64,000 nucleotides of DNA, taken from JAKVBH01 sp049800955. Its GTDB lineage: Bacteria > Pseudomonadota > Alphaproteobacteria > Rhodobacterales > Rhodobacteraceae. Each line of letters starts with the position of its first letter. Positions within the stretch are counted from its first letter, which is position 1. This document shows positions 48,510-58,187 of the stretch, piece by piece. The notes under the pieces are model-generated. The model did no database searches, had not been told where the DNA came from, and saw only the letters and a list, made by a program, of their open reading frames with translations. The stretch covers positions 1 through 64,000 of the forward strand of contig NZ_JBNAGA010000004.1 in NCBI RefSeq assembly GCF_049800955.1. Reading direction: 5' to 3'. The position numbers were made by a program, and so were the translations under genes.

Positions 48510-50880
48510 CGGGATGAAATATGCAAAACCCAGCCCGGCGGTCATTGAAACCAGCGGCGCAGCCTTGGCACGCGAAAGCCATCTCGCCGAGCATTTGCCC
48601 TACGTCGCCTTCGCCAAATCCGATGTCATGGTCTTGCGGGAGGGCGATCTGATGGCCACGCTCCGTCTCGAGGGACTTGCGGCACCGACAACGCCGGACG
48701 CCGATCTTGATGCCATGAAACGCGCGGTCGCGGCCGTCATCGCGCAAACGGGCAATCTCTACGGCTTTTATGTCCATCGCATATTTGTCCCTCAGAAGCT
48801 CGCGATGCGTCCTGTACAAGGCGACGGCTTTGCAGCGGAGATCGACCGACGCTGGCAAGCTCACATCGCGCAACTCGCGCCCAAGAAACCGCAACTTTAT
48901 CTGAGCATCTTGCGACGTCCGGAGATCGGGGCACGGGTCCCGCTGCTCAACGCCTTTGCCAAGCGAACCTGGATGAAAGACCGCGCGGGCCGTGCGCGGG
49001 AACTCGATGAAGTGGCCGGATTCTTCGAGACTGCGCTTGCACCTGCAAAACCCGTTCGTCTCGGCAACACCACCGGCGAATGGCTCGGGTTTCTTGCGAC
49101 GCTGCTCACCGGCCAATACGCCCCGATTGCCCGACCGAACGCCCCGCTGCCCCTGACCTACGCGCTTGGGTCCTGCCGAGCGACTTTTGACGGAGATACG
49201 GCTCGGATCACATGTGGCACGACGGGCGAGACACGGTATGGGGCCCTCTTCAGCATCAAGAGCTATCCCGCGATTACGGATGTCTCTCTGTTTGACGGTC
49301 TCGACCTTCCGCTTGATATCGTGCTGACCAATTCCTTTACCCCGATCCCCACAAACATCATGGCAGAACGGATTCAACGGATCGTTCGGCAGATGCGTGC
49401 GGCCGATGACGCGGCAGTCTCCTTGCGGGATCAGCTCATGGAAGCGGCCGATGATCAGGAAGCCGGGCGCATTGCGTTCGGCGATCATCACCTGTCCATC
49501 GCCGTCTATGCGCCCGATCAACCGACGCTCGAACAGGCCGCAGCCGAGATCAAACGTCTGGGGCAGGAAATCATGGCCGTGATCGTACGAGAGAACATGG
49601 CCCTCAAGGCAACCTATTTTGGGCAGGCTCCCGGTAACTACGGCTACCGTGCTAGAAAGACACCGATCTCCACGATCAACTTTGCGGATTTCTCGGCGCT
49701 GCATGGATGCGTCGAAGGACGTTCGGACCCTGAGACACCGTGGGGATCGCGCGCGACAGTCTTCCCGACGACGGGCACCTCTGCCTACGGCTTCAACTTC
49801 CACGAACCCGGATCGCCCGAGCGCGAACCGACTGTTGGCCATACGCTTGTTCTGGGCCGAACGGGCAGCGGCAAGACCCTCACGACTGCTTTTCTCGCAG
49901 CCCAAGCGCAGCGGGTCGGCGCGCGGCTGTTTTTCTTCGACAAGGATCGCGGGCTCGAGATGGCGGTGCGCGCCCTGGGCGGTCACTACAATACGATCCT
50001 TGCCGGTATCCCGACGGGCCTCAACCCGCTGCAGTCAGAGACGGATGAACGCGGACGGGCCTGGCTGTCGGACTGGCTGGCGACGCTTCTGGCGCGGGCG
50101 GGCGATCTGTCCGGAGAGCAGTCTCGGCACGTTCAGAGCGCGGTGTCGCAGAATGCGGATGCCGGCCCCTCGCTGCAACGGTTTGTCTCTTTTCAAACCC
50201 TCTTCCAATCACTCGACGACGATGGCGAGTTGCAGGCGCGTGTTGGGGAATGGGCACCGGGCGGTCGTTATGGCTGGGTCTTCGATATGCCGCAGGACAA
50301 CGATGCCATGCACATGGACGGCGACATTGTCGGATTCGACATGACCGAGATCCTCGACATGTCGACCGAACGCATGGCCGTCCTGTCCTACATCCTGCGC
50401 CGGATCGAGCGGATCGTAGAAGATCGCCGACCGACAGTGATTGTTCTGGACGAAGCCTGGAAGCTTCTCGACGATCCCTATTTCGCGGCGAGACTTGAGA
50501 ACTGGCTCGTCACCCTCCGCAAGATGAACTGCGTCGTCGTGATGATGACCCAATACCCCAGCCAATTGCGAGAGGCTCGGGTCGGCAAGACCATCATCGA
50601 GACGGTACCCACGCAAATACTTTTCCCCAACGAACGGGCGACGCCCTCCGACTACGACTTCCTGCGCGTGAACGAAAAGGAGGCCGAGCTGTTGACAAGA
50701 CCCACAGCAGGTCAGCGCATCTCGCTGGTGCGATCCGCGGGCGACAGCGTCTTTGTCGATGCGGATCTCACAGCACTTGGACCACTTCTTACCATTTTGG
50801 GAGGAGGTCGATCCGCTGAGGCGCAGCTTGGCAACAACTGGCGCAGCTCTCCTGAATTCTGGAGGCAGCTATGCGATTAG
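48499..50880 (+). CDS. virB4: VirB4 secretion ATPase
   Basis: 793 residues from ATG 48499, the usual length. The N-terminal CagE/TrbE domain leads to the ATPase domain with Walker A GRTGSGKT (about 453-460) and Walker B VIVLDEAWKLLDD. It energises pilus assembly and substrate transfer. The frame is open upstream but the chosen ATG fits the virB3-virB4 overlap. It overlaps the VirB7-like gene by 10 bp. Confidence 0.96.
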   Translation: MALDGMKYAKPSPAVIETSGAALARESHLAEHLPYVAFAKSDVMVLREGDLMATLRLEGLAAPTTPDADLDAMKRAVAAVIAQTGNLYGFYVHRIFVPQKLAMRPVQGDGFAAEIDRRWQAHIAQLAPKKPQLYLSILRRPEIGARVPLLNAFAKRTWMKDRAGRARELDEVAGFFETALAPAKPVRLGNTTGEWLGFLATLLTGQYAPIARPNAPLPLTYALGSCRATFDGDTARITCGTTGETRYGALFSIKSYPAITDVSLFDGLDLPLDIVLTNSFTPIPTNIMAERIQRIVRQMRAADDAAVSLRDQLMEAADDQEAGRIAFGDHHLSIAVYAPDQPTLEQAAAEIKRLGQEIMAVIVRENMALKATYFGQAPGNYGYRARKTPISTINFADFSALHGCVEGRSDPETPWGSRATVFPTTGTSAYGFNFHEPGSPEREPTVGHTLVLGRTGSGKTLTTAFLAAQAQRVGARLFFFDKDRGLEMAVRALGGHYNTILAGIPTGLNPLQSETDERGRAWLSDWLATLLARAGDLSGEQSRHVQSAVSQNADAGPSLQRFVSFQTLFQSLDDDGELQARVGEWAPGGRYGWVFDMPQDNDAMHMDGDIVGFDMTEILDMSTERMAVLSYILRRIERIVEDRRPTVIVLDEAWKLLDDPYFAARLENWLVTLRKMNCVVVMMTQYPSQLREARVGKTIIETVPTQILFPNERATPSDYDFLRVNEKEAELLTRPTAGQRISLVRSAGDSVFVDADLTALGPLLTILGGGRSAEAQLGNNWRSSPEFWRQLCD

Positions 50881-51056
50881 CACTGATCCTTCTGGCAACC
50901 ATACTCACCGCCTGTGAACGCTACACGGATGCCACCTCTCCGTGCTTCGGTCGCGACGGCGCGCCTGCCGTGAGCCGGGCGAGCACAGAGGTACTCTCCT
51001 TTGCAGCGCAAGGCACCAAGGACTGCGACTTCGAAGCGATCGGGCGCAACCCATGA
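50871..51056 (+). CDS. VirB7-like small lipoprotein
   Basis: 61 residues. MRLALILLATILTAC is a perfect lipoprotein leader with lipobox LTAC. The mature part is 47 residues and carries two further Cys (SPCFG, KDCDF). Size and place in the operon suggest the outer-membrane VirB7 partner of VirB9, although it lies before virB5. Confidence 0.7.
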   Translation: MRLALILLATILTACERYTDATSPCFGRDGAPAVSRASTEVLSFAAQGTKDCDFEAIGRNP

Positions 51057-52159
51057 AACCGGCGGCCTCTCTCATTGCCATTCTGGTCTGCTCGACGCCC
51101 CTCGCCCAGGCGCAAGGCGTGCCGACGCAAGACAACGCAGGGCTTGGGCAGCTTTTCACCATCCTCTCGAAACTGGGGGACGATATGGAGGCGCAGCGCG
51201 ACCAACTAAACACGGGAGAAACGCTCTCATCGGTTCAATCCGATCAGCTTCGGGTGCTGGAGGCGATGTCAGCCGCACTCACCGGCCCGGGGCTCGACAT
51301 TCGCGCGCTGGACGGAAACGCGGACTTCCCTGCGGGCGATGTCTACCCCGCTGCCGCAGATCATCCCATGGACAGCCGCCTCTTCGGGGAGGGACGCGAG
51401 ACCGTCGAGATGATGATTGTGCGGGTGGCCGATGAATATGCCGGAGCGGCCGGAGTGCGGCGGGCCGGTCTTTCGTCCACCCAGTGGCGCTGCCTTTTCC
51501 AGGCGCTGATCAAACAGGAAAGCCGGTTCAGCGTCACCGCGCAAAGCCCCGTGGGCGCCTATGGCCTGACGCAGCTCATGCCGGGAACGGCGTCCGACAT
51601 GGGCGTCGACCGCTACGATGTGATGGACAACCTCCGCGGCGGCGCGCGGTACATCACGACGCAGCTGAACACCTTCGGAAACATCCCGCATGCACTTGCC
51701 GCCTATAACGCCGGACCTGGCCGGGTCCATGAATATGGCGGCGTGCCACCCTTTGCCGAAACCCAGGGCTATGTCCGGAATATCTCGCGGTTCTACAACG
51801 AGTACCTCGCCGTTGTCGGTGGGGCGGATGCGCTTGGCACGCTTTCACCAACGGACATGGCGCTGGCAGAGTACAGCAGCATCTCAGAAGCCAGTGTTTA
51901 CTACGCCGCCGATAGCCACGCCACGACCGAGCAAGTCATCAATCGGCTCGCCGCGATCATCCGGCAGATCGACGAGACGCCGGATATCAAGCGCGCGTTC
52001 GAGCTCAACACCTACGCCAAGGCCGAAATCGGCCGCATCCTCAACCTTCGCGTTCGTCTGATGGCTGCCAACCGTCAGCGCGAGGCAGCCCATGGCCAAC
52101 ATCTGGCCGCGGACCGGCTCTCTGAGCGCGACTTCATGCGCATGGGAGTCATCCGATGA
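51053..52159 (+). CDS. VirB5-like protein with inserted lytic transglycosylase domain
   Basis: 368 residues with a signal peptide ending PLAQAQ. The N-terminus (QGVPTQDNAGLGQLF) and a C-terminal segment (about 295-335: INRLAAIIRQID then FELNTYAKAEIGRIL) both resemble VirB5 encoded next door, while residues about 141-250 form a GH23 SLT domain with catalytic E156 (LIKQESRFS) and VGAYGLTQLMPGTA. It thus looks like VirB5 split by an SLT domain. It may open the wall at the pilus tip site. A second transglycosylase besides VirB1. Confidence 0.87.
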   Translation: MKPAASLIAILVCSTPLAQAQGVPTQDNAGLGQLFTILSKLGDDMEAQRDQLNTGETLSSVQSDQLRVLEAMSAALTGPGLDIRALDGNADFPAGDVYPAAADHPMDSRLFGEGRETVEMMIVRVADEYAGAAGVRRAGLSSTQWRCLFQALIKQESRFSVTAQSPVGAYGLTQLMPGTASDMGVDRYDVMDNLRGGARYITTQLNTFGNIPHALAAYNAGPGRVHEYGGVPPFAETQGYVRNISRFYNEYLAVVGGADALGTLSPTDMALAEYSSISEASVYYAADSHATTEQVINRLAAIIRQIDETPDIKRAFELNTYAKAEIGRILNLRVRLMAANRQREAAHGQHLAADRLSERDFMRMGVIR

Positions 52160-52929
52160 AAGGAAAAACCTTCGGCACCGCCTTCGCCACGCTTCTCGCC
52201 GTCACGCCCGCAGATCAAGCCGATGCCCAGGGTGTCCCGACATTTGACAACTCAAACCTTCGACAATTGGTCTTGCAGCTCGAACACATGGCAGAGGATC
52301 TGAATGTCCAGCTGCAACAGCTCGCGACGATGCGGCAGGAGTTGGAAACGCAATTGAGCCAGCTTCTGAACCTCGAGGGGCAACTGGCCTCTCTCATCGA
52401 TGGCAATGAATTGGGCCAACTCTTTGCGACCGTCGAGGAGTTCGAGAGGGTCCGTGGCAAGCTGACAGCACCACTCGCGACAGCTGAAGCCATTTCGAGC
52501 GGTGACTTTCTGAGCGGCTTTCGACCGGGGGCGGAGCTGGATGCTGCCGTTGAACGGGTTCTGTCCGGCAGCGGGTTCACACAAGAGCGTCTGACATCCC
52601 TGGCGACCAGCGATGAGCCAGCAGACAATCGGATCGCAACGCAAGCCGGGTCCAGCGCGATGCTGTCGGTGGCCGCACAGGAAAGCCATGTCGAAGCCGG
52701 GGAAAGCCTTGGCCGTCTTGAGGCCATGGTGGGGCTCATCGACGACCAAGGCGGTCTGAAAGCCGCGGTCGATCTCAACACGCGCGTGACTGCCGAACTC
52801 GGCATCATCCTCACGCAGATCTGGCGTCTGGAAGCGGCCGCCGGCGTCAATGGCGGGCAGTTGGGTGTCGTTGATGCCGCGACCCTCGCCGAGGAGCGAA
52901 AATTCCGCTCCATGGAGGTGCCGAAATGA
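52156..52929 (+). CDS. virB5: VirB5-like minor pilin
   Basis: 257 residues. A signal peptide ends ADQADAQ; the mature form begins GVPTFDNSNLRQLVLQLEHMA and is almost entirely helical with coiled-coil character, as in VirB5/TrwJ. The segment LGRLEAMVGLID then VDLNTRVTAELGIIL matches the upstream SLT-containing paralogue. VirB5 sits at the pilus tip. Confidence 0.87.
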   Translation: MKGKTFGTAFATLLAVTPADQADAQGVPTFDNSNLRQLVLQLEHMAEDLNVQLQQLATMRQELETQLSQLLNLEGQLASLIDGNELGQLFATVEEFERVRGKLTAPLATAEAISSGDFLSGFRPGAELDAAVERVLSGSGFTQERLTSLATSDEPADNRIATQAGSSAMLSVAAQESHVEAGESLGRLEAMVGLIDDQGGLKAAVDLNTRVTAELGIILTQIWRLEAAAGVNGGQLGVVDAATLAEERKFRSMEVPK

Positions 52930-53324
52930 TCCGAGTGGGCCCCGTTTCCCTGACCGCGCTTGCGCTGGTCTGCCTGCCTCTGACGCTGAGCGCTCAAACC
53001 TCCCAAAGCGGGTTCGAAACCATGGCGCAACCGACCGAAGACCAAACAGAATGCAAGGCTCCGCGGCCGCCGAAGGACCTTGCGGAAACCGCATACATTC
53101 GTAATGGCTACCGCGCGATTTTGCGCATCATCGCTACAGAGCATTGGAGGCAAACAGGTGGCTGCGACTGCCAGATCGCGGAGTTTTCGTGGCGGGAGGT
53201 CGTTGAACGTTCCGAAGAATTTGTCACCTCTGGCAACCCGCGCTTGCCGTTTGACGTCGTTAAATTGGACGAAATGGCAACTGAGTTCGAGGAAGCCCGC
53301 ACTGTGGCATGCTCGGCAGACTGA
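52926..53324 (+). CDS. Exported hypothetical protein in the virB operon
   Basis: 132 residues. Signal peptide ends LTLSAQ. The mature part contains five Cys, including GGCDCQIAEFSW, and an acidic C-terminus. No family recognised. It overlaps virB5 upstream and virB6 downstream (TGATG). From about 53080 on, base composition turns AT-richer than in the neighbours. Confidence 0.7.
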   Translation: MIRVGPVSLTALALVCLPLTLSAQTSQSGFETMAQPTEDQTECKAPRPPKDLAETAYIRNGYRAILRIIATEHWRQTGGCDCQIAEFSWREVVERSEEFVTSGNPRLPFDVVKLDEMATEFEEARTVACSAD

Positions 53325-54337
53325 TGGGAATAATAAGGGACATACTCGAACAAGTCGATGACGCCATCGATACGGTTTCGCAAGATGGATTTGTCTCTTC
53401 TGCAGGTGCCGTCGGTGATGTTCTTTCGATTGGGTCAGCTGTCTTGCTCATTTTAATCGGCACCAATGTAGTGATGCAAATCAGACCGATGACCTTTGGA
53501 AGTGGTTTTGCTTTTGGAATAAAGATCGCATTGATTGGAATATTTGCCCAGAGTTGGGACAACTTCCAAGTCGTGTACACGATTGTGACAGAAGTCCCAG
53601 AAAGCATTGGTGCATCGATTCTCGCGCTTACGGATTCCGGGAATGAAGCAGGGGTCTACGAAAGCCTCGACAGCATGGTGAACCGGATCACCGCCTATGG
53701 CGACGCCATCGGCGACCGTGCAGGCTGGGTGTTTGGCGCAGTGCTCGGAGCGATCTTCTTCGTTCTGTCCGCCATCTTCGCAGCCGTCACCGCCGGGATC
53801 ATCGCCTACGCGCGTATCGTTTTCACACTGATGATCGTTATCGCGCCGTTCATGATCCTGACGTCACTCTTCAAACCGACCCAATCGCTTTTCGAAGCCT
53901 GGACCCGGGCAACCATCGGCTATGCCTTGATGCCTGTGGCTGCTGCCGGAGCCGCCGGGATCATCGTCGCCATCGCTGAGTCAATTGGCGACGCATCCGC
54001 CGACCCGGACAACGTCGAAACGGTCAGCCTTATCCTGCCGTTCCTCGTGATCTTGCTCCTTTCAGCTGGCGTGATGGCCGCCGTCCCGTTCATCGCATCC
54101 AACCTCACAGGTGTCATGGGCATCGCCTCGAACGCGATCGGCCTGACGGGATTGGCGCGACGCGGCGTGGTCAACGCTGGAGAGTATGGCGCGGGTGGTG
54201 CCGGACGCATCTTGACCGGCAGGACACCCTTCGAACTCCGGCGCGATGTCAGCGGTGCGGCCACGAAGAGCAACGAATTGATCCGACGTACGCCTGCCGC
54301 CGCGCTCGCTCTGACAAAATCCTTTCGCAAGACATGA
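53324..54337 (+). CDS. virB6: VirB6 inner-membrane channel protein
   Basis: 337 residues from ATG 53324, overlapping the preceding stop (TGATG); ATG 53309 is possible. It has five or six helices, the TrbL/VirB6 core and a C-terminal cytoplasmic tail. The first 110 residues are coded by AT-richer DNA than the rest, a possible recombination patch. Confidence 0.9.
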   Translation: MGIIRDILEQVDDAIDTVSQDGFVSSAGAVGDVLSIGSAVLLILIGTNVVMQIRPMTFGSGFAFGIKIALIGIFAQSWDNFQVVYTIVTEVPESIGASILALTDSGNEAGVYESLDSMVNRITAYGDAIGDRAGWVFGAVLGAIFFVLSAIFAAVTAGIIAYARIVFTLMIVIAPFMILTSLFKPTQSLFEAWTRATIGYALMPVAAAGAAGIIVAIAESIGDASADPDNVETVSLILPFLVILLLSAGVMAAVPFIASNLTGVMGIASNAIGLTGLARRGVVNAGEYGAGGAGRILTGRTPFELRRDVSGAATKSNELIRRTPAAALALTKSFRKT

Positions 54338-54999
54338 CCCGCGCGGAGTTCGATCAGGACGCCTTCGAGGCCGACTTCATCTTTGGTCCACGCAGGCGGG
54401 AACGCTTCGCCTATTTTGTCGCCGCCGCTGGTGTGATTATCGGCTTGGTCAGTTTCGTCGGGGCCGTTGCTTTGTTCCCGCTCAAGACGGTCGAGACCTT
54501 TGTGGTCGTCGTCGACAAGGAAACTGGCGAAATGGACCGCGTTGCCGCCGTCGAGGCGCTCAGCCTCGATGAAAGTGATGCGATCATTCAGGCCAACCTG
54601 GTCGCATACGTGGATGATCGCGAAACCTACGATCTGACCGACGGCGAAGAACGGATCAATTCGGTCCTTCAACGGTCTGACGAAGACGCCGCGCGCACCC
54701 TTCGCGATTTTTGGTCTTCGACCAATCCTGACTATCCGATCTCGGTCTATGGACGGGACGCGAAGATCGACGTGGTCATTCGGTCTGTGAACCAGGTCGA
54801 ACCCGGGGTGGCGCAGGTGCGGTTCACGAAGACACTTCGAAAACCGCGTGACAACAGGACTGTGACACGGCCCTACGTCGCCACGCTGCGCTACGAGTTT
54901 CGCCCGGAAACCCGTCAGCGGTTGCAGCAGGTCTGGGCCAACCCGCTCGGGTTTGTCGTCACGTCTTACCGTGTCGACGCCGAAACGTTGGAGAACTGA
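54334..54999 (+). CDS. virB8: VirB8 inner-membrane assembly factor
   Basis: 221 residues. One N-terminal helix (about 25-47), then the NTF2-like periplasmic domain with FVVVVDKETGEMDRV and YVATLRYEF. It overlaps virB6 by 4 bp and contacts VirB9 and VirB10. Confidence 0.93.
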   Translation: MTRAEFDQDAFEADFIFGPRRRERFAYFVAAAGVIIGLVSFVGAVALFPLKTVETFVVVVDKETGEMDRVAAVEALSLDESDAIIQANLVAYVDDRETYDLTDGEERINSVLQRSDEDAARTLRDFWSSTNPDYPISVYGRDAKIDVVIRSVNQVEPGVAQVRFTKTLRKPRDNRTVTRPYVATLRYEFRPETRQRLQQVWANPLGFVVTSYRVDAETLEN

Positions 55000-55002
55000 G
55001 TG

Positions 55003-55734
55003 ATGAAGCTGCGCACCGCCCTGCCCTGTTTGCTTTTGGCTCTGGCACCTTCCCAAGTGCTTTCGGAAGCCACGCCTCAGGGTGGGCCGAAAGATATCCG
55101 CATACGATATGCGGTCTACGACGAGCAGCAGGTGTTCCGTATCGAGACGGATCTGCGGCACTCGACCACGATCCAGTTTGGCGACGGGGAGCGGTTCGAG
55201 GCTGTGATCGTGGGAGACACCGAAAGCTTTCAGGTCGATCCAATCCCCGAGCTTGGCAATGTGTTGACGATCAAGCCGCACGTCCAAAATGCCTCGACCA
55301 ACATGACCGTGATCACCAACCGTCGCAGCTATGCATTCCATCTCCGGGAAGGCTCGATTCCGGGTCGCACGGGCATGTTCTTCGAAGTGCGGTTTCGCTA
55401 CCCGGGCGAAGAGCGCCTTGCCACACTGACGAACGCACAGCCCAAAGGGTTCGAGGTTCCGCGCAACTACAACTACAAGATCGCCGGCGAAGGCGACTTT
55501 CGCCCGGCCACGGTCTATGACGACGGTCGGTTCACCTACTTCAGTTTTCCCGAAAGCGGACGGCAACCCGCGATCTTCAAGGCTGACAACCGCGGTCGCG
55601 AGCGCACGGTCAATTGGACCCAGAACGGCAACACCGTCCGCGTCTCCGGTGTCAACAACTTCTGGACACTGCGGCTCGGTGAAGAAGCGCTCTGCATCTA
55701 CAGAGACACCTCCGCGATATACGTGAGCAACTGA
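55003..55734 (+). CDS. virB9: VirB9 outer-membrane core component
   Basis: 243 residues from ATG 55003. Signal peptide ends VLSEA. The N-terminal domain includes IRYAVYDEQQVFRIETDLRHSTTIQF split across residues 30-55; the C-terminal domain has YNYKIAGEGDF and FPESGRQPAIF. It forms the core complex with VirB10 and a VirB7-like lipoprotein. Confidence 0.93.
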   Translation: MKLRTALPCLLLALAPSQVLSEATPQGGPKDIRIRYAVYDEQQVFRIETDLRHSTTIQFGDGERFEAVIVGDTESFQVDPIPELGNVLTIKPHVQNASTNMTVITNRRSYAFHLREGSIPGRTGMFFEVRFRYPGEERLATLTNAQPKGFEVPRNYNYKIAGEGDFRPATVYDDGRFTYFSFPESGRQPAIFKADNRGRERTVNWTQNGNTVRVSGVNNFWTLRLGEEALCIYRDTSAIYVSN

Positions 55735-55737
55735 GCC

Positions 55738-57159
55738 ATGTCGGATGATCCCAACCTGAAGAACCGGCTGAATACATTCAGCAAGGCAAAACGCTCCAAA
55801 CCCAGATCGGGATTCGGTGTCACTGCCCTGGCGCTCGCTCTCGGCCTCGGCGGTGCGGGCGTTGCGTATTTCCTGGCGACTGACTGGCAATCGGATCCAG
55901 ACCAACTAGAGACTTCGGATGTCGAGCAGTTTCAGAATGACGGTCTCTCAAATGGTGGTCGGCTGGAATTTCCTGCCGATGAAGCGGACCAGCGCGTGAA
56001 CGATGCCCTTATCGCTGTGGAAGAAGCCCTTGAGGCCCCCGAGCCGGTCCCGCCCGCGGCTGAACCAAGGGCTGATATCCTCGCCGAACTGGCTGAGCTT
56101 CGCGAAGCACTCGCCGCTACTCAGCTCGAGCGAAACGCCGAGATTCAGTCAGCCGTCACCGAACTGCGCAGTGCCTTCGCAGATCAAGCACAAGCCCTCG
56201 AAGCCGCGGTCGCAGAGCGAGATGAAAAAATCGCGGCCCTGGAACGCGACAGCGAGACCAAGCTGAACTCTCTTCAGAGCCTTTTGGAGGCGGAACGCGC
56301 GCAACGTGAAGCCCTTGAAGCGGAACGCGCCAATGACGCCCTGATCCGCGACCAACAGCTTCTCGAGGAACGTCGCAGACAGGAAGAGGAACAAAAGCGC
56401 CGCGAGGCCGAACAGCAGGCCGAACAACTATTGAGGGCTCAGATCCAGTCTCCTGCCGTAGTCTATTCGACAGGATCATCGGTCCCGGCACCAAACGCCA
56501 GCGGCCTGCAGAACGGCGCGCCAGGCGCAGATATCCCACTGAATGAAAACGAAGCCTATCTCAGAGGCGCGGCGCGGCCGCTTGAAATCGATGAGGCGGC
56601 TCGTATGGAGCAACCTGAACGCACTCTCGCGCAAGGGTCCGTCATACAGGCGGCACTGCAAACGGCCATCAACAGTGATCTGCCCGGAAACGTTGTCGCG
56701 GTCGTCGCGGAACCTGTCTACGCGTTCTCCGGCGACGCAGTGCTGATCCCGCGAGGTTCGCGGTTGTTCGGGCAATATCGATCTGGTGTGGAAGTGAACC
56801 AGAAGCGCATCCTCATTCTATGGACGCGCGTCCTCACGCCGGACGGTACGTCCATGCAGATCGCCTCTGTCGGGGGTGATCAACTCGGACGCTCCGGCCT
56901 GACCGGTTTGGTGGATACGAAGTTCGACGAACGCTTTGGAGGAGCTGCTCTCATATCGATTATCGGCGCGGCCCCCGCAGTCGCCGCCAATTCCACGGAA
57001 GACGAAGTGACCCGCGAGGTTCTGGAGGAGGTCGGCAATGACCTCGAAGACGCGACAAGTTCGGTGATCGCCGATCAGGTCTCGATCTCGCCAACCATCT
57101 ACGTCGATCAGGGAGCCATGGTAACCGTACTGGTCGATAGGGACATCGTGATCTATTGA
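55738..57159 (+). CDS. virB10: VirB10 core complex protein
   Basis: 473 residues. A cytoplasmic N-terminus, one helix (about 28-45), a long charged coiled-coil (about 90-235, Glu/Arg/Gln-rich) and the TrbI-like C-terminal barrel with GSVIQAALQTAINSDLPGNV and IPRGSRLFGQYRSGV. The coiled coil spans the periplasm. It overlaps virB11. Confidence 0.95.
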   Translation: MSDDPNLKNRLNTFSKAKRSKPRSGFGVTALALALGLGGAGVAYFLATDWQSDPDQLETSDVEQFQNDGLSNGGRLEFPADEADQRVNDALIAVEEALEAPEPVPPAAEPRADILAELAELREALAATQLERNAEIQSAVTELRSAFADQAQALEAAVAERDEKIAALERDSETKLNSLQSLLEAERAQREALEAERANDALIRDQQLLEERRRQEEEQKRREAEQQAEQLLRAQIQSPAVVYSTGSSVPAPNASGLQNGAPGADIPLNENEAYLRGAARPLEIDEAARMEQPERTLAQGSVIQAALQTAINSDLPGNVVAVVAEPVYAFSGDAVLIPRGSRLFGQYRSGVEVNQKRILILWTRVLTPDGTSMQIASVGGDQLGRSGLTGLVDTKFDERFGGAALISIIGAAPAVAANSTEDEVTREVLEEVGNDLEDATSSVIADQVSISPTIYVDQGAMVTVLVDRDIVIY

Positions 57160-58142
57160 GCGAAGCGTCCCTCCCCTCCTCGTATCTCGAGCAATACCTA
57201 GAACCCTATCGCGATTTGATCCTGAAGGACGACATCATAGAGTTGGCGATCAACCCGGATGGTAATGTCTGGATCGAACGCCAAGGTGCCCACGCCATGG
57301 AGAGAATTGACCGCACTGTCGAGGCGGCGGCGGCGGCTAACTTGGCTGCTACTCTGGTGGGTGATGCACGCGCGCGAGTGTCGCAGAAATCGCCTTTGGT
57401 TTCAGGTAAGATCGACTACCTTGAGCGCCCGCTGCGTATCCAGGTTGTTGTGCCACCCGCGGTAGAACACGGCGCAGCGATCTCCATTCGGCTATTTGGC
57501 GTTGGTGGCCAGACAACCTTCGATCCTGAGTATCTGTTCGGGAAACCGGTCTCGCTCGATGATCGGCGGCAATCGAGACTATCAGAAGTCGAGGAAATTG
57601 CAAAGAGCGACCTCTCCAGAGCCTTGTCGTCGCTCGTCCGCCATCGTTTGAATCTTTTGGTCAGCGGTGGGACGTCCACCGGCAAAACCACATTCGCAAG
57701 GCATTTGCTGAAATCGGTTCCGGACGACGAGAGGCTTATCACCATAGAAGACGCCTTCGAGCTTTTCCCTGGTCAGCCAAACACTGTTTGCCTGTTGTCT
57801 GAGCGTGTTCCGACATCTCAGCGGTCAACAAATGCTCTGCTACAGGCGAGTTTGCGCATGCGCCCGGATCGCATCGTTGTGGGCGAGTTGCGCGGTGCTG
57901 AAGCGCTGACATATCTGGAAGCCATAAACACGGGTCACGGCGGATCGGTGACGACAATCCACGCCGAAACCGCTGAGCTGGCGATAGACCGGTTGGCGAT
58001 CATGGTCTTGCAGGCAGGGACACCTTTGACCTTCGCCGAGGTACAGAGCTACATCCGCCGATCTATCGATGTCATCGTTCAGCTGGGACGCGACAGCGGT
58101 AAACGCGGTGTCTCGGAGGTCTTGGTTGTTGGGACACGCTGA
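57156..58142 (+). CDS. virB11: VirB11 hexameric secretion ATPase
   Basis: 328 residues from TTG 57156, overlapping the virB10 stop. Walker A GGTSTGKTTF lies near 171-180, the Asp box ITIEDAFEL and the His box GHGGSVTTIHAET follow. It ends the virB run; the IS110-family element begins about 60 bp later, which separates it from whatever transfer genes once followed. Confidence 0.95.
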   Translation: MSEASLPSSYLEQYLEPYRDLILKDDIIELAINPDGNVWIERQGAHAMERIDRTVEAAAAANLAATLVGDARARVSQKSPLVSGKIDYLERPLRIQVVVPPAVEHGAAISIRLFGVGGQTTFDPEYLFGKPVSLDDRRQSRLSEVEEIAKSDLSRALSSLVRHRLNLLVSGGTSTGKTTFARHLLKSVPDDERLITIEDAFELFPGQPNTVCLLSERVPTSQRSTNALLQASLRMRPDRIVVGELRGAEALTYLEAINTGHGGSVTTIHAETAELAIDRLAIMVLQAGTPLTFAEVQSYIRRSIDVIVQLGRDSGKRGVSEVLVVGTR

Positions 58143-58187
58143 CGGCCCGAAGCTGCCGTTGGTCACACGGCATCGATGCTGCGATTG

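Noticed and set aside
48337..49986. 549-residue minus-strand frame opposite virB4
   Set aside because: Shadow of the VirB4 gene; Arg-rich, no domain, no ribosome site.
53920..55905. 661-residue minus-strand open frame opposite virB6-virB9
   Set aside because: It lies antisense to four well-supported VirB genes, and its His/Arg/Gly-rich sequence shows no fold; long antisense frames are expected at this GC content.
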